From the NCBI GenBank assembly GCA_905182895.1, contig CAJJDD010000019.1:1-61848 (forward strand): a DNA stretch of 61,848 nt, given 5' to 3'. Within the stretch, counting starts at the first letter, position 1; each line of letters starts with the position of its first letter. This stretch comes from Flavobacteriales bacterium UBA4466. Its GTDB lineage: Bacteria; Bacteroidota; Bacteroidia; Flavobacteriales_D; Sanyastnellaceae. Made by a program: the position numbers and the translations under genes. This document shows positions 52,123 to 60,355 of the stretch, in pieces. Below the pieces are notes generated by a model. The model made no database searches, was not told where the DNA came from, and was given only the letters and a program-made list of their open reading frames with translations.

Positions 52123-53315
52123 TTAAACTATTGAGGAGACTGTCTGTCTGATTAAGTTTTCTGTGGTTTCTGATGACAATTCTCTTGCCTTTGAATGGAC
52201 GTGTTGTTTAAATTCATCTATTTGAAGAGTGTGTTTATTTTTTACTAAAATTGTTTGAGCAGTGTAATCTTCTGAGCATAACCCCAGTCCATTTCGTTTT
52301 ATGAGGGTTGACATTTCTGGATTAGGAGAAGTAACGATGCATAATCTAGCCTGTATGAATTCGTAAATCTTGTTTGGAAGACAATTTAGATTATTGAAAT
52401 TGGTAGGAGGTAGGAGGTAAAGTCCAATATCAAAGGTGGAGAGAAATGGAATTATTTTCTCAAAGCTAACCGGCTCGTGAAAAAACACATTGTTGAATTT
52501 TTTAGATAAAAGAACTAATTCCTCGAGGTACTTCTTGTCTACAGGCATTAGCATTAAGTGTAACTCGTATTCTTTCTCTGGCAAAAACCCTATCATTTCA
52601 ATGGATTTATGAATCGACCTGCCTCTAATAGCTCCGCCATGATGTACTATTCTTATCGGTTTGCTTGTCTTTTTTGGTAAAACATTAAAGTAAGGCTTAT
52701 CATTCGGAATAAACACAAAGTCATTTATTTTGAACTCCTTGATGTACGTCTCCCCTATTATTTGACCAACACAAAAGGTGGTAGATGCCTTAGGTAGATA
52801 TTTTTTCAGAATATAATCCAGCTCAGGCTTTTTATTTTTCACCCAGCCTTCTTTATGTTCGAATTGACCTGGATAATATTCATGTGCATTAAAAATAAAA
52901 GGAATGCGTTTATGTCTAGATAATTCAGAAGCTAAAACCAAAGAAATACATCGTAATAAAAATGATGCAATCATACTTAAAATCAGATAGAAATTTTATT
53001 TTCTTTCTGAGTTGATTGTTCCAAAAATTTCTTTCTAGTGGGTGCTTTAAAAAATCGCCTGAAAGCAGTCGTTTTGTTTGATCTACTATTCTTTCTTTAA
53101 AGGGAAGTTTGGTTAAAGACGGGAAGAATGCGTTCGATTTTGGAAGAAGAACTATTTTTAAGTTCGAAGAAAAAAGGATATTGGGCTCAAATTTTTTAGT
53201 GACAAGGATTACTTTATAGTTGAGTAGAAGAGCATCAAGCTGTTTGTGAACTCTCGGAGCATTAGTGCTGTTCTTCTCATAGTAGACTAAAACAGTTTTG
53301 GCGTTTTCCGAGACG
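52123..53315 (-). CDS. GT4-like glycosyltransferase, in frame with the upstream ABC transporter, one frame break
   Basis: About 397 residues. The N-terminal half (KTVLVYYEKNSTNAPRVHKQ, LLNYKVILVTKKF) is read in the frame of the ABC transporter without any start codon. The frame then breaks near 52950 and continues as RIPFIFNAHEYYPGQFEHKE, IRIVHHGGAIRGRSIHKSIE, LHLMLMPVDKKYLEELV and the end motif FDIGLYLLPPTNFNN, CLPNKIYEFIQARL. The last two are typical of GT4 enzymes of the 'HEYYPGQ' type seen in surface-polymer clusters. Either a genuine fusion or a separate gene starting at an out-of-frame ATG near 53340 (see findings). Confidence 0.7.
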
Positions 53316-55100
53316 GGTTTATTGGAGTCATTTTTGCTTAAGTCGGTACTGTTTTTAACCGGTTCGTTCGGTTTAGGGGTGATGTTTTTCTCGTTTTGGA
53401 TTCTGCCTAAGTCGATAATTCTATCACATCTTTCTAGCGTTTTTAACCTGTGCGCTATTATAATTATAGTCAAGTTAGTTTCAGCCAGTCTATTAATTGC
53501 GTCTGAAATCTCTTTTTCAGTTTGTTCGTCTAGCGCTGAGGTGGCTTCATCAAAAAACAAGATTTCAACTTTTCGGTATAAAGCTCGGGCAATCCCGATC
53601 CGCTGGCGCTGACCTCCGGAAATCTTCGTGCCTCCTTCGCCTATCGTGGAATTTACCCCGTTTGGTAAATCGGCTACAAACTGACTTAGGCTTGCTTTTT
53701 CCAAAGCTTGTTTTAAGAGCTCCTGATCAAGGTTTTCTTTGCTTACTCCCAAAGCTATATTGTCGGCTATAGTGCCGTCCATAAGGTAGACTTGCTGCTG
53801 CACGTAACCTACTTTTTCATAGTAGGAATTCATATACTCAGGAGTGTATGTGACGTCATCAACTTTGAAAGTTCCCTGCTGCGGAGGGATAAATCCTAAG
53901 AGCATGTTCATCAGTGTCGTTTTCCCAGAGCCTGAAGCACCTTTTATCCCAAGACATTCTCCTTTCGTTATGTTTAATGAATAGTCAGAGAAGAGTGGAG
54001 TAGGACTGTCATCAAATTGGAATGAAATATTGTTTAAAGACAAGGTTTCGTTGAAGCTAAGCTCCTTTTGAATAATTAAATCAGGGCTTTCTGTATTTAA
54101 GGATTTTAGAATGTCATGGGTCCAGAAAGTTTGGTTGAGTCCATTCATGGCGAGCATGATTCTATTGATAGATGGCATGATGCGGTATCCGGCTATAGCG
54201 AATATACCTAACTGCTTAATTAGATCCATTTTTGCCATGGATAGCTGAAGACCAAATATGATGATTAGAACTATAGCCAGCATAAGGGATGTTTCAATCA
54301 CTCTGGTGGGAGCAAGGTTCAGCACAGAAGTCGTGACCTGTATCTGAGAAGATTCGTGGAGATGTCCTTTGACGTTATTTCTATAGACGTCTTCTTTTTT
54401 AGCGAGAAGTATATCTACGTAGCCATAAAAACTTTCGAAGATACTTTTAGAAAGTAGAGGGGCTATTTTTTTCTGAATCTCTCCTATTTTTAATGACTTT
54501 TTTCTAACGTATAAATAAAATAAGAAAATTGACAGTGCTAAAGAAAACCAGGCCAAATATTTTAGGGTCGTATAGCGCTATTCCTATTAAAATAATCAAG
54601 AAAATAAAACACTCATTTAATAACCCTAAAAGTCCCAGAATCTGCTTTTGAGCAAATAACAAAGAGGCATTATTTACATTTCTGAATAAATCGTGTGCAC
54701 TTGAATTTTTAAAAAACGAAAATCCTCTTCTGAAATATATTCCCTGAACTTTAACAGAAAAATGTTCATAACAATAATTATAACTAAATATAATATAGGC
54801 TATGACCAATCCTAGTACATTTTTGATTACGATAATGGTTAGGAGGAGCAGGCTCACTAAAACGATGAGTTGGTCTCCAGAAGTCAGGTTGAAGTTTTCG
54901 TACAAATAGCGCGCCCATGTGTATTTTTCGACCACATTATCCTCGAGTAAAATAGTGAAAACGGGAATTAGCGCCCCTAAACCAATCAGTTCGAGTAAAG
55001 AGTTTAGGAGCAGTAGAGAGCTAATGCCAACTATGCGCAACTTATACTCCTTGGGCAGAATGCTCCTTAAGACTCGTAGAGGTTTAATTATTACGTTCAT
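53316..55100 (-). CDS. PglK-like ABC transporter (flippase type), one frame break
   Basis: About 595 residues: six membrane helices (GISSLLLLNSLLELIGLGAL, LIVLVSLLLLTIIVIKNVLG, GLLNECFIFLIILIGIALYD) and a nucleotide-binding domain with Walker A GASGSGKTTLMNMLLG, Q-loop VGYVQQQVYLMDGTIADNIA, signature ISGGQRQRIGIARALY, Walker B EILFFDEATSALD and the H-loop IIIAHRLKTLERCDRIIDLG. Half-size exporters of this type flip lipid-linked oligosaccharides. The frame breaks near 54530. The C-terminus runs through a Lys/Asn/Pro linker directly into a glycosyltransferase. Confidence 0.82.
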
Positions 55101-55582
55101 TTATATTCTGTTCATTTTATGAAGCAAGTTATTCAAATCTAAGATACATTTTTGATTTATGGAAAGTGTTTTTATTGTCAATACAACAATTGGTCTTACT
55201 GTAAGATAGGGAGTTGATGTTTTCTGTGTGAGCCTTCTTTCACAGGCAATATTAATATAAAAACCTGTAGTTCCTGAGTTTTTCTCACGGCTATACTTAC
55301 TCCAGTTTGTAGTACTACTGTTATTAAAGTAAGTACCTGTTTTATTGATTTTTATAGCACATTTCAGTACTTCTGGCCTTGATGAAAGCTGGGGCTTATA
55401 GTAAAACGTAAGGAGGAGGTCAAAAAGGGGCAGTCTTAACAGGAGAGATGTAGTTTCTCAGTTCAAATGCCTTAAAATAACCCGCAGCCCGAGAATTCAT
55501 TAAATGGAATGATTGAAGTTTAATCGCTCTTGGAGCCTGCTTTTAAAACACTCTTTGCATTTCTGCTTTTCCTTTAGTAGAA
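55101..55582 (-). other. Gene-poor stretch with a 119-codon open frame lacking a start
   Basis: No gene is recognisable. On the minus strand a stop-free frame of 119 codons runs from 55457 to a TAA at 55101-55103 that abuts the ABC transporter ATG (TAAATG). Its translation is Thr/Ser/Asn/Lys-rich (GTYFNNSSTTNWSKYSREK), has no ATG start and matches no family I know. It may be the tail of a decayed exporter gene or of an inserted element. Confidence 0.3.
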
Positions 55583-55759
55583 TCAAACACCATAATGATG
55601 GAGGGATGAAAGAGCGGAGGTGTGCTTGTAAATAGTGACTATGTCCTTTCGAACATAAAGGAGTAACAAATCCTTGGATTTAATTACTTCCTTGAGGTTA
55701 AGGCCCAACCATTTTCTTCTTGGTTTAGTTAAAAGATCCCATTCGTTATTCTGTGGCAT
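55583..55759 (-). pseudogene. Remnant of a Wzm-type ABC-2 polysaccharide exporter permease
   Basis: From the ATG at 55759 the product begins MPQNNEWDLLTKPRRKWLGL, then LNLKEVIKSKDLLLLYVRKD, then IVTIYKH. This is the conserved cytoplasmic start of Wzm permeases (W-L-KP-LNLKE-W-RDLLLLFVRRD-VA-YKQT). After YKH, at about 55620, similarity ends; the residues that should start the first membrane helix are absent, and no other Wzm or Wzt part is found downstream. The gap to the next gene is only about 520 bp, too short for the missing 240 residues. So this looks like a true truncation, not just an indel. Confidence 0.6.
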
Positions 55760-55768
55760 GTCTTTCAA

Positions 55769-58160
55769 TTAGGTCCTCTTTTTTTTACTTGCCTTTGGTG
55801 TTTGGTAATACTCTCCATATCCATATCCATATCCATACCCATACCCATACCCATACCCATATTTATAACCATACTTAGTCTAAAAATTTGTCTGGCTTAG
55901 AGTCATCAGTAATTATAATCAAGCTCATGTTGGTTATCTTCTATTCTGTTGCTTTGACTACTCTAAAACATAATTTACTAACTTGCCTTCTTCGTGTGTA
56001 GAACAAAAATAGAATTGTCTACTAGCTCGTGAAGAACCAAGCTATCATTGATTAACATCAAAAGATGTAACAATAATTTCATAGTCATAATTATTCTTTA
56101 ATTCTCGCACTAACTCCGCTGTCTTTTCACTTAAAATAAGCTCTGAGGCATTTGGGGGTATGGGTCCAGCAGTTATTACATCTAAATTTTCAATAACAGA
56201 ATTAATTATGCACTCTTTTACCTGCTTTCGGTTTGTGAGTATTCCCGATACTCCCACAGAATTACTTATTTTAAAAGTCTTGTGAACTTTAGGTTTATGT
56301 AGATCAAAATCTACCAAGGCTACTTTTTTACCCGCTTTGGCGAGTATTGAGCTCAAATTTGTGCTCACAAATGTTTTCCCCTCTGAGGGATGAAGGGATG
56401 AAACTAAAATAACATTTCCGCCTCTTTTAGTCAGTAGATACTGAAGATTTGTCCTTAATGTCCTGAGCGATTCAGTGATGTTTGACCTGGAGTTTTCAAG
56501 CACTGCTAAGGGTTGAGCTTCTATGTGCTCGTAATAAGGGATTGCTCCTAAAACGGAGAGTTTAGAGATAGACTTAAGCTCGTTTAAACTTTCAATTCGT
56601 TCAAAGAAAGAAGTCCTTAAAAGCCCAATTAAAGCTGCGAGTATAAAAGAAATACCGGCAGACACATAGATTGTTTTTGATTTGTTGGGGCCGGTTCTTC
56701 CAATACTTCTCGCGTTTTCTATGACTCTAATCTCAGGGAGGATGGCCGCCTTGGCTATTACAGTGGAGGCTTTAGATTCTAGTAGATAAACATACAAACT
56801 TTCGTTTACTTTTAGCTTTCTATCTATCTCTAGTAAGGCCCGTTGTGATTTAGGTAAGTTATTTAACGCCGTGGCTAATTTTTATCTTTCCATTCTCATG
56901 TGTGACCCCTCTCATGGCGGTAATAACATCTGGAAGACCAAATATTGGAATTTCTTTGTCTCCTCTAACTAATTTTTGAAAGTCTCCTAATTTTACTTTT
57001 GTTGTCTTAAAATCATTGAGCATTTCTTCTCGGCTTGCTCTCTCGTCATGCAAGTCGCTCACTTGAGTTGATAAAAGGACGTCGCTAGAGTACAGGTAAA
57101 AACTAGGTGGAATATTACCAGTCATGCTTGTGTCAGTAACGAATTTGAGCAGTTCGGAATAAGAATTAGTGATGTTTAAAAGGGAGGTCTTTTCTTTTTC
57201 TAAGTCCAGGTAATTCTGAAATAAAAAGTCTTGCTCTTTGTTGATGTCAATAATGTTTTTGGTGCCTTTAAACAGCTCAATCGCATATTCTAGAGAGTCC
57301 ATGATACCCTCTAATTCTATAAGTTGTTTTTCTATGTATTTTTGAGTGTTTTCGTTAACATGGTATTGTTTTTCTAGAGAGTATTCTATGTATACCACAG
57401 AGAGCGTGTCCAAAAACATCTTGGCGTAAGAAGGAACTTCATTATTTACGGCTAGCTCAAGAATACTCGTGAAATCAACGTTTTTAACTTTCAAACTATT
57501 TCTAAAAGAAGAGATGAGTTGTTTATCACTGTATGCTGTTAAGTAGTATTCGTAATCCGTAAATTGGCCTTGAGTGGTGATGTCTAATAAGGAAGTTGGG
57601 AGAATAGTTAGGTCACCCAAATTAGCGTCATGGTCCTTCATGTCACCGCCTAGAGGGTAGATGAACGATTGAGTGGTGCCGTTTAGTTCATATTCAAGCC
57701 GAACACTTTTGTGGTCAAGAATTTCTAGTTTGATAGGCTTGTTAAGAGTTCCTTCCAGTTTTCTCCCAGTCCACTGAGATGGCTAAAGCAGGAAAGGAGG
57801 GTACAACTTCTCTCTCTTCCATCTGCCTTGAATAAAGTACCCAACATTAAGGTGAAGTCTCTCTACAGCCTTGTCTATTAAGTCATAAGACGTAATAATT
57901 CTTTTTTGGTTTTCTATATCAGCATACTGACTAAAATAACCAAAATTACTTCTTAACTCACTTTGGTAATTATAGGTCTCATCACTTTTGAGAAGTATTT
58001 CTGACTTTGCCCCATGTATGTCGGGGAGTCTGTAGGTATAAAGGTAAGCTAATGTGTATGCTAGAAGAGGGAATACAAGAAGGACTAGCCAGTTTTTTTT
58101 TAGGTATTTATAGGCAGGCCTAAGGTCGTCTATTGTGATTATGCTTCCTGTGTTATTCAT
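55769..58160 (-). CDS. Wzc-type polysaccharide co-polymerase / BY-kinase, many frame breaks
   Basis: About 797 residues. The Wzz part has a first membrane helix (KNWLVLLVFPLLAYTLAYLY) and a long periplasmic coiled region (about 57780-56860 on the minus strand). A second helix follows (IYVSAGISFILAALIGLL), then the cytoplasmic kinase: LRTLRTNLQYLLTKRGGNVI, Walker A SSLHPSEGKTFVSTNLS, Walker A' VALVDFDLHKPKVHKTF and GVSGIL. Its last part is in further frames (SLVLHELVDNSIFVLHTKKA, TNMSLIIITDDSKPDKFLD) and ends in a Tyr-Gly tail, EYYQTPKASKKKRT. The Tyr-rich tail is the usual autophosphorylation cluster. It leads the 20-kb cluster from a TATATTTG promoter. Confidence 0.85.
55815..55862. repeat. 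Eight hexamer repeats encoding the Tyr-Gly tail of Wzc
   Basis: Eight CCATAt/c units in a row (three CCATAT, four CCATAC, one CCATAT). On the minus strand each encodes Tyr-Gly. Gain or loss of units would change the number of tail tyrosines by one each without altering the frame. Confidence 0.9.
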
Positions 58161-58184
58161 TAGAGTAGTGCGCGAATTCACCTA

Positions 58185-58192
58185 CAAATATA
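58185..58192 (-). promoter_or_regulatory. Bacteroidota -7 box for the wzc cluster
   Basis: TATATTTG on the minus strand is an exact TAnnTTTG match, 25 bp before the wzc ATG. It would drive the whole minus-strand polysaccharide cluster. Confidence 0.55.
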
Positions 58193-58268
58193 GGTGTCTA
58201 GTTATAGGTTCATAAGGATTTGTTTGAAAGAATCTACTTATTCGGTTTATTCTTTAGGGGAGTTATAG

Positions 58269-58276
58269 TAAATTTG
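58269..58276 (+). promoter_or_regulatory. Bacteroidota promoter for the exosortase locus
   Basis: TAAATTTG matches TAnnTTTG exactly. A TTTA (consensus -33 TTTG) lies 19 bp upstream, the consensus spacing. It is 22 bp before the ATG of the PID-CTERM-like gene and divergent from the wzc box. Confidence 0.55.
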
Positions 58277-58297
58277 AAGACAAGTTAACACAGCAGA

Positions 58298-58504
58298 ATG
58301 TTCAAATATTTAATTTCAATCATTTTCATCTTTTTGTAGTGTCCAGTTTTGGACAAGACTCACCCATTCCCAGACGATACGCCCTGTGGCCCTCCTTTTG
58401 GAGACCCTTGCCCTATTCCTTTGGACGGTGGCGTGAGTATTCTCATAGCTGCTGGATTGATTTATGGAGGGAAAAAAGTCAACGACTTAAATAAAAAGGG
58501 GTAA
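58298..58504 (+). CDS. Small PID-CTERM-like exosortase substrate, sequence disturbed at the signal peptide
   Basis: About 68 residues. Signal start MFKYLISIIFIF; after adding one T to the run near 58336 the signal continues VVSSFGQDSPIP, and removing one C near 58370 returns to DDTPCGPPFGDPCPIPLDGG. The C-terminus is the sorting signal: PLDGG, then a hydrophobic helix VSILIAAGLIYGG and a basic end KKVNDLNKKG, the layout of PEP-CTERM or PID-CTERM tails. As printed, the frame carries a TAG after the 13th codon. It stands directly before the exosortase gene, so it is probably its dedicated substrate. The mature part between signal and tail is only about 20 residues. Confidence 0.72.
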
Positions 58505-58509
58505 GTATA

Positions 58510-59040
58510 GTGAGTCATTCGATAAAGAAATTTTTCATTTTTTTTGTGTTTGTCTGCTCTGTCTGGTACACGTTCTATGAGCTGGTATTAAGGCCCAGTA
58601 TTATTTATGATGCATGGGTTATAGAGAGTATAGCCCAGCAGGCTGGTCTATTGTTGGAGTGGTTTAACTATACTGTTCTGGTCGAAGACAGGCTCTACAC
58701 GGGCTATTTAAATTATGTCAGTTTAGTTGGGAGTCAAGGGGTTGTTATTGGTCCAGGCTGCGATGGATTGGTGGTAATGGCTTTGTTTTCTTTTTTTATA
58801 CTATGTATGCCCGGTGCTGTAAAGCATAAGCTGTGGTTTATTCCTTTGGGTGTCGTTAGTCTTCATGTGTTAAATGTAATTAGAGCTTCTGTTTTAACTG
58901 TTATTATGGCTAAGAATCCAGAGTGGCTTGCTTTTAACCATGACTATACGTTTACTGCTTTAATTTATGGCTTTGTCTTTTTGCTTTGGGTTAGTTGGAC
59001 GAAATGCGTTGCAAACTCACTTAGCGCAAATGAAAAATGA
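58510..59040 (+). CDS. Exosortase family protein (XrtX/XrtF-like)
   Basis: Membrane-embedded transpeptidase-like enzyme of 176 residues that cleaves and attaches C-terminal sorting tails. The catalytic triad positions are visible: Cys in GVVIGPGCDGLVVMALFSFF, Arg in LHVLNVIRASVLTVI and His in LAFNHDYTFTALIYGFVFLL. KLWFIPLG is also typical of Bacteroidota exosortases. It matches the XrtX pattern somewhat better than XrtF to my reading, but I cannot run a model. The start is a GTG at 58510, 5 bp after the substrate gene; no closer ATG exists. It overlaps the next gene in ATGA. Confidence 0.85.
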   Translation: MSHSIKKFFIFFVFVCSVWYTFYELVLRPSIIYDAWVIESIAQQAGLLLEWFNYTVLVEDRLYTGYLNYVSLVGSQGVVIGPGCDGLVVMALFSFFILCMPGAVKHKLWFIPLGVVSLHVLNVIRASVLTVIMAKNPEWLAFNHDYTFTALIYGFVFLLWVSWTKCVANSLSANEK

Positions 59041-59550
59041 GAGGAACCGTCATTTGTTTTGTCATTGCTACGCTGGCGCTTGGTTTTTTCCAGGAAAGAG
59101 TAAAGATTAGTATAAATTTTAATCTAAAAAGTGCGGGCTTGATTGACCGATTACGACTCGCTGGATGCTGCAGAGCAGGATGAGGCTATACAGAAATCTA
59201 AGATTGGCAGGCCCTATGATTACTATTACAGTCACAACTCAGTAAATTTGCTGTACAGATTAAACGTAAGAGAGTTGGTCGTGTTAAAGTGGTTGGCGTC
59301 TGTTTTGTTTGTTTTTACGCATTTGAGTCTGGGTCTGTGGCTGCTTAAAGCGCTTAGATTAGGGATGCGTAGATGGCTAGTTCAGGGATATGCTCTCTTG
59401 TTTGGTGCGGCAGCTGTGGTATATATAATAGGTGTGGTTTTGGGTGTGGACTTTTACCTCCTGGCGAGGAGGATTGTAGGTTTTCTGCAGTCACCATTGC
59501 CGGTTCTCGTTCTAATTATACGTAGTAAATTTGATTCTAATGATGGGTAA
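59037..59550 (+). CDS. Exosortase-associated membrane protein, one frame break
   Basis: About 170 residues. The start ATG lies in the ATGA that ends the exosortase gene (MRGTVICFVIATLALGFFQE). The frame breaks near 59150 and continues DYDSLDAAEQDEAIQKSKIG, then RLNVRELVVLKWLASVLFVF, LGLWLLKALRLGMRRWLVQG, AVVYIIGVVLGVDFYLLARR and FLQSPLPVLVLI. The layout of two to four helices and a conserved Q-SPLPV end fits the membrane partner often encoded after Bacteroidota exosortases (XrtX-associated type). A role in processing or export of the PID-CTERM substrate is inferred from position only. A GCGTTGCAA copy at 59006 lies just upstream. Confidence 0.65.
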
Positions 59551-60022
59551 GGTATTTCAAAATAAATTTAGTCCAGAGTCTAAATTATGGGTTTTTCAAT
59601 CGGATAAAGAGTTGGATGGTGAGTCTGTGCTGGGCGAGTTGTCTTCATTCTTCGCTAATTGGCAGACTCATGGCCGAAAAGTTGAAAGTGCTTGTTCCGT
59701 TATTGAGGGGAGGTTTCTTCTAGTGGTGGTAAATGAGGGTAAGCTATACAGTATCGGGTTGTGCTATAGATGAGCTTACAAAGACTATACGTAAAGTAGG
59801 TGAGGGACGTAATTTAAATTTACTAGATCGGGGTGGGTTTTACTATGTTGTTTCGGAGGGTTGTCTTATGTCAAGTTCACAGACTTTAAAAAGCTTTACC
59901 AGCAGGGAGTGTTAAAGGATGATACGGATTTTTATGATGCTTCCATTAGCATTAATCGCGAGCTGTCTACCAGGTGGGTTTCTAAAATTAAAGATTCATG
60001 GATTAAGAATAGGTTTTTGTGA
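59540..60022 (+). CDS. Conserved Bacteroidota protein often annotated 'ABC transporter ATPase', two frame breaks
   Basis: About 160 residues, a conserved cytoplasmic protein in this phylum. Despite its common name it has no Walker motifs. The N-terminus reads FSPESKLWVFQSDKELDGES and FFANWQTHGRKVESACSVIE, then RFLLVVVNEG. Removing one A near 59755 gives SSGCAIDELTKTIRKV, and a second shift near 59870 gives FTDFKKLYQQGVLKDDTDFY, then STRWVSKIKDSWI. The GC-(A/S)-ID motif is typical. The start is the ATG at 59540. It overlaps the exosortase-associated gene end by 11 bp, so it may ride on the same transcript without a shared function. Confidence 0.75.
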
Positions 60023-60149
60023 TCATTAAAGCGCTTTTAGTCTAACGTTCTAAAAATAAATTATTTTTTTTATTGTGTCAGTTCGAGATTATTTCTTATC
60101 TTGCCCTACGCTATTCAAAAGCACAAGGATTAATTTACTGACCAACGGA

Positions 60150-60171
60150 CTCTCTATTCTAGAGAGGTTTT
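60150..60171 (+). terminator. Likely intrinsic terminator of the exosortase operon
   Basis: Arms CTCTCTA and TAGAGAG (7 bp, 3-base loop) followed by GTTTT. It lies 128 bp after the last gene of the plus-strand group. The U tract is short, so confidence is moderate. Confidence 0.5.
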
Positions 60172-60265
60172 CCCCTTATTTTGGAATGCCAAAAAACTAA
60201 CTAATTTTTTTACAGTATTGATAAACAAGTGTTTAAAAAAAGTATCAGGTTTTAAAATACCTAGT

Positions 60266-60290
60266 ATACATCGGTGTTCATCCGGTGTAT
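60266..60290 (+). other. Hairpin upstream of the last gene
   Basis: ATACATCGG pairs with CCGGTGTAT (9 bp with one G-U) around a 7-base loop, followed by TTTTGCGTTGCAA. It may be a leader structure or terminator for the upstream unit. The GCGTTGCAA copy at 60294 follows at once. The rest of the gene-free stretch 60023-60355 is AT-rich and shows nothing else. Confidence 0.35.
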
Positions 60291-60355
60291 TTTGCGTTGC
60301 AATTCAATCAAATAACATATAATAATTATTAACCAATAACCAATCACCAATATAT

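Noticed and set aside
55815-55862. CRISPR-like or satellite array
   Set aside because: Units are 6 bp with no spacers and encode Tyr-Gly in phase with the Wzc C-terminus.
58334-58342. TAG read as an unusual amino acid in the PID-CTERM-like gene
   Set aside because: A missing T and an extra C nearby restore a normal signal peptide (VVSSFGQDSPIP) without the TAG, and no other TAG readthrough is needed in the window.
59540-60022. ABC transporter ATPase
   Set aside because: This conserved family carries that name in databases, but no Walker A, Walker B or signature motif is visible.
60023-60355. tRNA or small RNA gene in the gap
   Set aside because: Two hairpins are visible, but no cloverleaf, T-loop consensus or known RNA family features.
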